Source of the DNA: Lineus longissimus
Lineage: Eukaryota > Nemertea > Pilidiophora > Heteronemertea > Lineidae
Direction of reading: 5' to 3'
NCBI RefSeq assembly: GCF_910592395.1
Contig: NC_088324.1
Location: 868,001-932,000, forward strand
Length of the DNA: 64,000 nt
A model generated the notes under the pieces. That model saw only the letters and a list, made by a program, of their open reading frames with translations. It had not been told where the DNA came from and searched no databases. Each line of letters begins with the position of its first letter. Within the stretch, counting starts at the first letter, position 1. The position numbers and the translations under genes are program-made. Below are positions 36,321-47,800 of the stretch, piece after piece.

Positions 36321-36987
36321 GTTAGTCGATTGTGAAATAAAGTTGACGATTGGGTAGGGAATTTATACCACTCAAATTCACCCTTCCAGTCTAACTTTGC
36401 ATAAGGGTTGACCATAGGGCACCACCATTTTGGCCAGAACTTGAAATCCTAAAGCAATTAGAACACTTTTAACACACAGTGAATGCCAGTTTCAAGGGAT
36501 GGAAGTCTGTTCATTGTTTTCCACAGAACAGACTCACACCCTTCACTTCATTTTTAAGGCGTTTCAATTATTTTAGGATTTCAAGTTCTAGCCAAAATAG
36601 TGGCGCCTATGGACGTTCCTTAACATGTGCCACCGCGGTTAGGTGCCAATTGGATTTATTATCCAAGCGACTCTGTCTTCACCCAGAGGTTGAGTCCACG
36701 CAGGCTACTCATGTTTTTCACTTGGTGTCATCTTTTGCCTGCCCTGGCAGAGATATCAGATACAAGGAAAATCGGTTTTACATCTCATTCAAAAGACTGT
36801 GATGAGCCAGGAATTTAGTTTCTTGAAAGCCTTGTGGTTCATCGAGAAATACAGTCCCGGGTTGTTCTCATCAGGATCGAATGAAGGCTTGATGCAGGGT
36901 AGCCAGCATTGATGACCTTCAGGCTATGACACTCCTTGACTATACGAGGAAGAGGGCTTTCAGTAAACTCTGAAAATGTTTTTTCAG

Positions 36988-37485
36988 CTGAAGTCGCGCA
37001 AATCTTGATGAGGAATGTTAATTATGAGGTAACTGCACTGAAGAAACAGATCGTGAAATGTAAACAGATTCAGAAGGATATGGTGAGGAAGGAGTCTGAG
37101 TACAGGAGCGGGGAGGCTGAGTATCTTGAGAAATATAATGCAGCGTGTCGATAGATGGAGATCAGGGTATCAGGGTAAGATACATTGAGCATTGCCATCC
37201 GAGTGGTTAATCTCAGTGACAAATTTTCTGCAAATTTTCATTGGGTAAGAGTTTTGCTTTCAGGGACAATCGCAAGCAATAGTGTTAAACCAAGAAATAT
37301 AGCCTCAGAAGTGAAAGTAGGGCTGATTTGTGTTTCTCATTTTTCAGGGCAATAAGATAAAATCAGAGCTGTTATCGTTAGTGAAACATCTTCCTGCCGA
37401 GTTTGATAAAATAACAACAGCTACCAGGGACCTCAAAGAACCAGTCAACTTGTATGAAATGTTCATCGAGTTCACATTAAAAAAG
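36988..37485 (+). CDS. CDK5RAP3: CDK5RAP3 exons 6 and 7
   Basis: Exon 6 encodes AEVAQILMRNVNYEVTALKK through EKYNAACR, followed by TAG (37152-37154) exactly where the family has Gln (CKQ). Its donor region is a tandem 8-bp duplication (ATCAGGGT twice, 37161-37176). Only the first copy, ending at 37166, keeps phase with exon 7. Exon 7 (37348-37485) begins GNKIKSELLSLVKHLP, clearly homologous, and ends at AAAAAG|GTGAGT. Confidence 0.85.
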
Positions 37486-38770
37486 GTGAGTACTGGTTTG
37501 GCTGACATAAAGCCCGTTATTGTCGGAGACTGATATTGCACATGACGTATTATTGGCTGCCAAATCCCCCTATTAGAAGAGCTAAGTCTCCTTATCTAAT
37601 ATCATGACCATTTCCTGATCATTGTAAGCTAAATCTTGGAGATACTTACCTTGGAACATTCCAGCCTCTTCTGATCCTTGCTGCTCAAAGTTGCTGTTCT
37701 GAAAGTTTCCTGATCGGATATAATAACATACTACCAGACTAGTTACCTGCATCACTTGTGACCCATGAAACCATGAGAGGCTGACAAGATGAATCTGTGG
37801 TGTCGACATTAAGTCTCTCAGCTGCAAATACCTTGGTAAGGTGCAGAGACTTCAACTCGCTGAAGATGGGAGGTTGTTAACCGTGTATGCTAACCGCAGC
37901 TTCGCTAGATGTCACAATGAAAAACCAACACATACAGCTTCGCTAAATGTCACAACGAAAAACCAACACATACTAAGCTCTCCCTCCAAGGGACAGGGGA
38001 CTGTGGCTATATTTGGGTCCACTCAGACAGTTGTGGGTCTGTTAGTACAAGTTTCCAACGTAAGATGGCATTACCATGTTATGGTCAGGTCCTTGCCTGT
38101 GACAAGAATCTGTCAGCTCTGTGACATGTGTTATGCCATAGAAGTTTGGTGAGCTTCCCCAGTGTTGTCATGGTAACAGGGCATCATCCATGACATCATC
38201 ACTGACAGCGTCCAATCCAGGGGCGTATCCAGGTGACAGAAAAAAGTAGGCATGCGCTGCATTTCTCCTCCAAATTTCCGGTTTGTTCCTAAATTTCATA
38301 ATCTATTTCAAAGATTATGATTAATTGGGGAGGGGGTGCATGTGTCCAGTGTACCCCCTTTTGGTCTGTGCCTGCAATCGGCCAGTCAGCAATCGACTTT
38401 CTGATGATGCCTCATTGGTGAGAGGAATTCACTCTGTTGACCTCATGTGGCCCATCAAACCAAAATGGGTAGCATATTGCTTTAGGGGCCATTGGAGTTA
38501 TCCACGTGTTCGTATAGCGAATCAGCTATGTACATTTTGATAAGAAATCCATCTGTGGATCATTCCTGATGCTTGAGAGATTCATAAATATGTTCAGAGG
38601 AAACAACAAGCTTTTATGGACTTTGTTTGGAGAAATCAAAGTTTTCTGACAAAACATGAGACATTTTCCTTTGGGTGAACTTCATGAAACTTTCTTTGAA
38701 ATGTATTTTGGATTCTATGTTTGCCAAATTGACTAGTGGAAGACAGGTTTGCTGTTCATGAGACATATGA
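37486..38770 (+). other. Start of the long CDK5RAP3 intron 7
   Basis: No gene recognised. At 37900-37976 a ~37-bp block (cttcgctagatgtcacaatg...) is duplicated in tandem. Confidence 0.4.
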
Positions 38771-38772
38771 GA

Positions 38773-39310
38773 TCCTAATCTAAAAGAGGATCAACATCTT
38801 AATTTCAATATAATTTCATATCATCAGTGCTTCTGGCAGCCTATGACCCGATAGGGTGTGATGGGGTCAAAAATAAAGAACAAAAACACTCACATTCAAA
38901 TAATATATGTTACATTTTGGATATAAAGGCATTCTACCCAAGACAAGATTAATCTGAGCTCATAATCTAAAAGTGGATCAACATCTATATAATTTCATAT
39001 CATCAGTGCTTCTGGCAGCCTACGACCCGATTGGATGTGATGGGGTCACAAATAAAGAACAAAAACTCTCACATTAAACTTACATTTTGGATATAAAGGC
39101 ATTCTACCCAAGACAAGATTAATCTGAGCTCATAATCTAAAAGTGGATCAACATCTACATAATTTCATATCATCAGTGCTTCTGTCGGCCTACGACCCGA
39201 TCGGATGTGATGGGGTCACAAATAAAGAACAAAGACACTCACATTGAAATAATATAAGTTACATTTTGGATATAAAGGCATTCTACCCAAGACAAGGTTA
39301 ATCTGAGCTT
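38773..39310. repeat. Three tandem copies of a ~175-bp unit
   Basis: Each copy contains ATCTAAAAGTGGATCAACAT, then tcagtgcttctggcagccta, then gatgtgatggggtcacaaat, then ggatataaaggcattctacc. Copies 2 and 3 are about 95% alike by eye. An AATAAAGAAC phrase recurs in each. Confidence 0.85.
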
Positions 39311-39766
39311 GTATCAACTCATTATTTCAAGATTACCTTTTTACAGACACCCTGTACACTGGGGATGTCAATCAATGCTATAAACCAGGAATTGCATAAT
39401 TGATCAGCTAACTCACAATCAGGTGTACAGCACCTGACATATTTAACCCTTTTGCTACTAACTGCCTGATTTCACCTGCTGTATCTATGTCAGAATATTC
39501 CTGTAGAAATCAAGCTTTATATTTCATACAGCGCTGTATTGAAAATCCGTCGTTGTATGATTGACAGTTGAAGGCAAAAGTAAGTAGTAAAGAGCCTGAA
39601 CGGCAACTTGGACCCCCTGCAGAAATCTGCTTCCATATTTTGTCCCATTCAAAGCAGTTATACTAATAGTAGCGACACAAAACACTGCTTCAACCAAAAG
39701 GAGGCTGTTTATATTTTACATTGAAAACATTACTAAGTTGTAACCAAGGTGTTTTAGAATATGCCT

Positions 39767-40312
39767 GTCCAATACAGCTAACATACAGACTGTTACCAGT
39801 CCAGGATGAGGTGAATTCTGAAACATTTCTTTTAAATTCCAATACAGCTAACATACAGACTGTTATCAGTCCAGGATGAGGTGAATTCTGAAACATTTCT
39901 TTTAAACTCCAATACAGCTAACATACACACTGTTACCAGTCCAGGATGAGGTGAATTCTGAAACATTTCTTTTAAATTCCAATACAGCTAACATACACAC
40001 TGTTACCAGTCCAGGATGAGGTTGAATTCTGAAACATTTCTTTTAAATTCCAATACAGCTAACATACAGACTGTTACCAGTCCAGGATGAGGTGAATTCT
40101 GAAACATTTCTTATAAATTCCAATATGCTAACATACAGACTGTTACCAGTCCAGGATGAGGTGAATTCTGAAACATTTCTTTTTAAATTCCAATACAGCT
40201 AACATACAGACTGTTACCAGTCCAGGATGAGGTGAATTCTGAAACATTTCTTTTAAACTCCAATACAGTTAACATACAGACTGTTACCAGTCCAGGATGA
40301 GGTGAATTTGAG
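39767..40312. repeat. 70-bp minisatellite, about 8 copies
   Basis: The unit is CCAATACAGCTAACATACAG, then actgttaccagtccaggatg, then aggtgaattctgaaacattt, then cttttaaatt. It has few differences. It lies inside CDK5RAP3 intron 7. Confidence 0.95.
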
Positions 40313-40699
40313 ATGACGCGGCAAGTAATAAATGCATAATGGAATACATTTAGAGTGCACTGTTGGGCGCCTCGCCTGGGAAATTAATGGTGCGTCGTGA
40401 CCTTGTTTGGGAGTGTTCCCGACTAAGGACGAAGGCTTAGACATGGATAACAAACTCCGACGCTGTCCAAGGACATGATGTATGAAACTGGAAATGTTTC
40501 CAAATTAAACCTCATCCCAAACCTTTTACAGAACTATGAGATATAAGCATGTCTTATGACAGATATCTTTGAAGTGAGTTGAGTGAAAAGCAAAAGTACC
40601 AAAATGCACATCCTTATAAACCAGTTATTAGAAAGCTTTAGAGGTTCAAACAAAATTCTACCAGCTTTCCTGCCTTTCTTCATTATAAGATTACTTCTT

Positions 40700-41480
40700 A
40701 TAGCCAACAATTTATTGTTACAGTTTATATAGTAAACGACCTGCAGCAGTGTAAATAGTTCACACAGTTTATAGTTCATGTGGTTTATATTGTTTTCAAT
40801 AGTTCTATTTATCGATGTGGATTATATAATCTATTACTAGGATAATTCTACAATACTCAACATCATTCCCTGTTGTCTAGATAATACAGGGTTCCCGATT
40901 TTAAACTCTTCACATATTTCTCCTCTGAAATCATTGAAATGAACTCTGCAAAGTCTACTTTCACTAAACGGAATCTGTGAAATAAGAGGTTATGGTTTAC
41001 CTTGTAATTGCAGAGAAAATACTCATAGTTTCATCGATATAAGACTCTTTCTGAATACTGTAAACCCTGACATTTTCGACACTGAACATAAAATGCAAAT
41101 TTAAAAAGCCAGAAAATTTCAACCTCAATGCATTAACCCTTTCAGCGGCAAACATTTTATTGTTACAGTACCTAAAGTGTAAATAGTTAATACAGTTTAT
41201 ATAGTTCATGTAGTTTATATAGTTTTATGTATTCATATAATCTCTTACTAGTAAAAGTCTACCCCACTCAACAACATTCACTAACACTGTCATCGAGATA
41301 AACCAGGCTTATAGACTTTAAGCTCTTCACCTCTTCAGCACAGTTCATGTAGTTTATGTAATTCTATGAAAACATGGTTCGTTTAATCTATTGCTAGTAT
41401 AAGTCTACTCGAATAAGTCGATCAGTAAAGGGCGACTATAGGCAGTATACTTTCACTGAACATTTAATTGGTTTTACACA
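40700..41480. repeat. Diverged direct repeats downstream of the ankyrin gene
   Basis: Phrases ttttattgttacag, gtaaatagttaatacagttt, tagttcatgtagtttatat and aatctattactag recur near 40711, 41157 and 41340-41400, and ttttattgttacag occurs once more at the 3' end of the ankyrin gene (41798). They are old duplications of the gene's 3' flank. Confidence 0.6.
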
Positions 41481-41601
41481 TTAATTGCACAGAGCACTCA
41501 AGTTTGAACAATCTAAGACCTTTTCTATCCACATTACAGACAAGTCCCTGTGAATTATTTACTAGGTCATTTCTAATAGCAAGACTTTTTGGACACCTCA
41601 T

Positions 41602-41619
41602 CACCCCCCCCCCCCCCCG
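41602..41619. repeat. Poly-C tract
   Basis: A run of about 17 C residues in the 3' flank of the ankyrin gene. Confidence 0.9.
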
Positions 41620-41798
41620 CAAATACGGACTGTAAACTAAAATAGTGGCTTCTCGGGTCTGCTTTTAGACCAGTAAGCCCACCTTGTGAGAAGTTTGTAT
41701 AATTAATGAACATAAACACTGTGTTCACTTGATTATAGGGATAAAGCCAGATGGTTTGTTCATCCAACTGCTCAGCACATCACAATGCCAAGCTACCT

Positions 41799-41804
41799 TT
41801 TATT
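41799..41804 (-). terminator. Polyadenylation signal AATAAA of the ankyrin gene
   Basis: AATAAA on the minus strand, about 15 bp after the stop codon (41819-41821). This would give a very short 3' UTR; other signals further downstream are possible. Confidence 0.4.
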
Positions 41805-41818
41805 GTTACAGACATTAA

Positions 41819-44800
41819 TTACAGTTCATCGAGTTGGACTTTCAGCTCTGCGATACGCCTCTTAATCTTCTCTAAAGTGTCTGGAGTACTAATTTCTTTC
41901 ATCTTCCTGTTAATCTCCTCTAAAGTGTCTGGAGTACTAATTTCTTTCATCTTCCATCTGGTCATTCCACCACTGATGATGTCAACAGCGAGGTATGTCC
42001 ATTTCTCATCTATGGATTCCAATTCTCGGATAACGGCCCCAGTATCTATGGTGTCCTTGGTCTGTCCAAGGCAACTCCTGGTATGGTCTCTCCCCTCCAC
42101 TTCTGTGGATTCAGTTTCCAGTGGAACTGTCCCAGGGACTCTGGTGTCCTTGGTCTGTCCAAGGCAACTCCTGGCATGGTCTCTCCCCTCCACTTCTGTG
42201 GATTCAGTTTCCAGTGGAACTGTCCCAGGGACTCTGGTGTCCTTGGTCTGTCCAAGGCAACTCCTGGCATGGTCTGTCCCCTCCACTTCTGTGGATTCAG
42301 TTTCCAGTGGAACTGTCCCAGTGACAATGGTCACCTCTACTGCTTGACATTCGATGTCTAGTGGATCAGCACCAAGGCGTCTCCTGCCTTTTTTTCTCCC
42401 CTCCAATTCTGTGGATTCAGTTTCCAGTGAAATAACCCCAGGGTCACTGCTGGCCTTCCTTTTTCCAAGCAGGCTTTGTGCTCTGTGCTTTCCCTCCACT
42501 TCTGTTGACTCAGTTTCAAGTGGAACTGTACCCGGGTCTCTGGTGTTCTTGATCTGTCCAAGGCAACTCCTAGTATGGTCTCTCCCCTCCACTTCTGTTG
42601 ACTCAGTTTCAAGTGGAACTGTCCCAGGGTCTCTGGTGTTCTTGGTCTGTCCAAGGCAACTCCTGGCATGGTCTCTCCCCTCCACTTCTGTGGACTCAGT
42701 TTCCAGTGGAACTGTCCCAGGGTCTCTGGTGTTCTTGGTCTGTCCAAGGCAACTCCTGGTATGGTCTGTCCCCTCCACTTCTGTGGATTCAGTTTCTAGT
42801 GGAACTGTCCCAGGGTCTCTGGTGTTCTTGGTCTGTCCAAGGTAACTCCTGGCATGGTCCCTCCCCTCCACTTCTGTGGATTCAGTTTCTAGTGGAACTG
42901 TCCCAGGGTCTCTGGTGTTCTTGGTCTGTCCAAGGTAACTCCTGGCATGGTCCCTCCCCTCCACTTCTGTGGATTCAGTTTCTAGTGGAACTGTCCCAGG
43001 GTCTCTGGTGTTCTTGGTCTGTCCAAGGTAACTCCTGGCATGGTCTCTCCCCTCCACTTCTGTGGTGGATTCATCCTCCATTGAAACAGCCGCAGGGTTT
43101 GCAGCGTCCTCAATCTTTTCATGTGAGGTCCTTACATTGTCTTTCACCGTTGCTGTTTGACATTCAATATCAACACCAACATCTTTGGTTTCTTCTCCCT
43201 TTCTGCACAGTCTTCTCACAAAGGCTTTCATTATGCTGGCCACTTTTGCACTCTTGGCAACATCAAGTTTGAGTCCCGCCAAGACATTGTGACCTGGTGC
43301 AAAGAATGTAGGGATGAAACCCTTGTGGAGGGCGTCAGCAAGGTCCTCATACACCTTACACACCATCTCACCAAGACTCTGCTCTGATTTACGGAAATCC
43401 TCAGCATTCATCAGAAACATGGACTTCAGCTGGTAACTGCTGATGTAGTCATCAACATTCTTAGGTAGACCTTCACCTTCAGCAATCATGATGCGGCACA
43501 CATCTGGGTTCTTCAGACATTTGGCTGTGATATACACATTCTTGATCCTGTTTTCTAGGCTATTGATATGTTCCACCTCAAGATGTGAAAACGATATCCG
43601 CCAGAGTTCCCCTAATTGTTGTTCCGTCAGCTGCTTGGCTAGTTTGCTCTTTTCATGAGGTGGCTTAGGTACCAGGAGGTATCCCCTCTTCTTGAGTTCA
43701 TTGTGGTCCATCAACCAGGTGCTTTTTGTGAATTCCTCCCGCCAGTCACTAAAGTGAACACAAGGCACAGCATCAATTGATACACGCAGTTGGTTTAATT
43801 CCCAATCAAGTAAAATGGGAGAACAGGCTTTTCGATTTTTGTCATTACAAAGCTGAAGGGAATCAACAAATTTGTAATATTTCAATCCATATCCAGATGG
43901 TTTTGATTTAATAGTAGTCTTCAATTCATTGAAAAATAAACAATGAAAGTATCTGCTGCCACTTGGCGAATATCTTTTGCCTCCAGAATATTGCGCATAT
44001 CCTGAATGCAATGGAATGGGATGAGTTAACCTCTCCTCATATAGGAACAGTATGTCCATTTCATTAGGGAGACCAACCCTACAACCCTCTGCAACACTAC
44101 CACAAACCTTCCGATTCTGGCTGGTATCAAATAGCCTTAACATTTCACCTGTGTGCAGGGAATCAGGCATAAATTTCAAAACTGCATCATGCACCTTCTG
44201 TGCCGTCGCATTAGGTATTTTCAAGACACTTCCTATCCCTGGAACTTGGCTGAAGTTTTCCACTGGCATTTTGAGTATCTCTGCTGGACTAATTGAGAAC
44301 CATTTCAAATAATCAATGCAATCAGAAAATGGCAAGCAAGATAATGCAGGAGATGCTTCCTCGAATCCTTTCAGTAATGGTAACCGGACAATATCAATAA
44401 ATCCATGAGTGCAACTCAACTTAAGACAATTTTGAAGTAGTGGAGTTGCAAGGTCATTATCGTCTTCCACTGCATCCAAAATCATTCTTGCACACCAGGT
44501 GTATCCAAGATTAACACATCTACGAATTGAAGATTTAGGGTGAGCCTGGTTGGTTTTGATCCAACGTGATACCATATCCTCATCTCTTCTCTCGATAGAA
44601 ATATCAATAGGAGTCAAACCAGATTGTTCACCTTTAGGATTTACACCAAGGCTATTAACCGATAAATCTACAAGATCGGTATTGGATGATAGAGCTGCCT
44701 TGTGCATCACATTGAGCCCATTCTTATCAGTGGCGTTCACATCAGCCCCGAGACTGATGAGATGTTTGAACATGTCCAGGTTACCCTCCTCTGATGAGAA

Positions 44801-47800
44801 CAGTAGCGGGGTGCTATCATCACCAGTCCTACAGTTCACATCCAAGCCGAGGCTATTAACCAGGTAATCTACAAGATCAGTATTGGATGACTGAGACGCC
44901 ATGTGCATCACATTCCACCCATTCTTATCAGTGGCACTCACATCAGCCCCGAGTCTGATGAGATGTTTGAACATGTCCAGGTTACCCTTCCATGATAAGA
45001 ACAGTAGCGGGGTGCTATCATCACCATCCCCACAGTTCACATCCAAGCCGAGGCTATTAACCAGGTAATCTACAAGATCAGTATTGGATGATAGAGCTGC
45101 CATGCGCATCACATTGAGCCCATTCTTATCAGTGGCGTTTACATCAGCCCCGAGACTGATGAGATGTTTGAACATGTCCAGGTTACCCTTCAATGATGAG
45201 AACAGTAGCGGGGTTCTATCATTACCAGTCCTACAGTTCACATCCAAGCCGAGGCTATTAACCAGGTAATCTACAAGATCAGTATTGGATGATTGAGCTG
45301 CCTTGTGCATCACATTGAGCCCATTCTTATCAGTGGCGTTCACATCAGCCCCGAGACTGATGAGATGTTTGAACATGTCCAGGTTACCCTTCGATGATGA
45401 GAACAGTAGCGGGGTGCTATCATCACCAGTCCTACAGTTCACATCCAAGCCGAGGCTATTAACCAGGTAATCTACAAGATCAGTATTGGATGACTGAGAC
45501 GCCATGTGCATCACATTCCACCCATTCTTATCAGTGGCGTTCACATCAGCCCCGAGACTGATGAGATGTTTGAACATGTCCAGGTTACCCTCCGTTGATG
45601 AGAACAGTAACGGGGTTCTATTATCACCAGTCCTACAGTTCACATCCAAGCCGAGGCTATTAACCAGGTAATCTACAAGATCAGTACTGGATGATCGAGC
45701 TGCCCAGTGCATCAGATTCCACCCATTCTTATCAGTGGCGTTCACATCAGCCCCGAGACTGATGAGATGTTTGAACATGTCCAGGTTACCCTCCTCTGAT
45801 GAGAACAGTAGCGGGGTGCTATCATCACCAGTCCTACAGTTCACATCCAAGCCGAGGCTATTAACCAGGTAATCTACAAGATCAGTATTGGATGACTGAG
45901 ACGCCATGTGCATCACATTCCACCCATTCTTATCAGTGGCACTCACATCAGCCCCGAGTCTGATGAAATGTTTGAACATGTCCAGGTTACCCTTCCATGA
46001 TAAGAACAGTAGCGGGGTGCTATCATCACCATCCCCACAGTTCACATCCAAGCCGAGGCTATTAACCAGGTAATCTACAAGATCAGTATTGGATGACTGA
46101 GACGCCATGTGCATCACATTCCACCCATTCTTATCAGTGGCACTCACATCAGCCCCGAGTCTGATGAGATGTTTGAACATGTCCAGGTTATCCTGCATTG
46201 CTGAGAACAGTAGCGGGGTGCTATCATCACCAGTCCTACAGTTCACATCCAAGCCGAGGCTATTAACCAGGTAATCTACAAGATCAGTATTGGATGATAG
46301 AGCTGCCATGCGCATCACATTGAGCCCATTCTTATCAGTGGCGTTTACATCAGCCCCGAGACTGATGAGATGTTTGAACATGTCCAGGTTACCCTTCAAT
46401 GATGAGAACAGTAGCGGGGTTCTATCATTACCAGTCCTACAGTTCACATCCAAGCCGAGGCTATTAACCAGGTAATCTACAAGATCAGTATTGGATGATC
46501 GAGCTGCCATGCGCATCACATTGAGCCCATTCTTATCAGTGGCGTTCACATCAGCCCCGAGACTGATGAGATGTTTGAACATGTCCAGGTTACCCTTCGA
46601 TGATGAGAACAGTAGCGGGGTGCTATCATCACCAGTCCTGCAGTTCACATCCAAGCCGAGGCTATTAACCAGGTAATCTACAAGATCAGTACTGGATGAC
46701 TGAGACGCCATGTGCATCACATTCCACCTATTCTCATCAGTGGCGTTTACATCAGCCCCGAGACTGATGAGATGTTTGAACATGCCCAGGTTACCCTTCC
46801 ATGATAAGAACAGTAGCGGGGTGCTATCATCACCAGTCCTACTGTTCACATCCAAGCCGAGGCTATTAACCAGGTAATCTACAAGATCAGTACTGGATGA
46901 TCGAGTTGCCCAGTGCATCACATTCCACCCATTCTTATCAGTGGCGTTTACATCAGCCCCGAGACTGATGAGATGTTTGAACATGTCCAGGTTACCCTTC
47001 GTTGATGAGAACAGTAGCGGGGTGCTATCATCACCAGTCCTACAGTTCACATCCAAGCCGAGGCTATTAACCAGGTAATCTACAAGATCAGTATTGGATG
47101 ACTGAGACGCCATGTGCATCACATTCCACCCATTCTTATCAGTGGCGTTCACATCAGCCCCGAGACTGATGAGATGTTTGAACATGTCAAGGTTACCCTT
47201 CCATGATGAGAACAGTAGCGGGGTGCTATCATCACCAGTCCTACAGTTCACATCCAAGCCGTGGCTATTAACCAGGTAATCTACAAGATCAGTATTGGAT
47301 GATCGAGCTGCCATGCGCATCACATTGACCCCATTCTTATCAGTGGCGTTCACATCAGCCCCGAGACTGATGAGATGTTTGAACATGTCCAGGTTACCCT
47401 TCCATGATAAGAACAGTAGCGGGGTGCTATCATCACCAGTCCTACAGTTCACATCCAAGCCGAGGCTATTAACCAGGTAATCTACAAGATCAGTACTGGA
47501 TGATCGAGCTGCCCAGTGCATCACATTCCACCCATTCTTATCAGTGGCGTTCACATCAGCCCCGAGACTGATGAGATGTTTGAACATGTCCAGGTTACCC
47601 TCCGTTGATGAGAACAGTAACGGGGTTCTATTATCACCAGTCCTACAGTTCACATCCAAGCCGAGGCTATTAACCAGGTAATCTACAAGATCAGTACTGG
47701 ATGATCGAGCTGCCCAGTGCATCAGATTCCACCCATTCTTATCAGTGGCGTTCACATCAGCCCCGAGACTGATGAGATGTTTGAACATGTCCAGGTTACC

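Noticed and set aside
41751-43272. Plus-strand frames of 92-224 codons opposite the ankyrin gene
   Set aside because: They are shadows of the 93-bp coding repeat on the minus strand.
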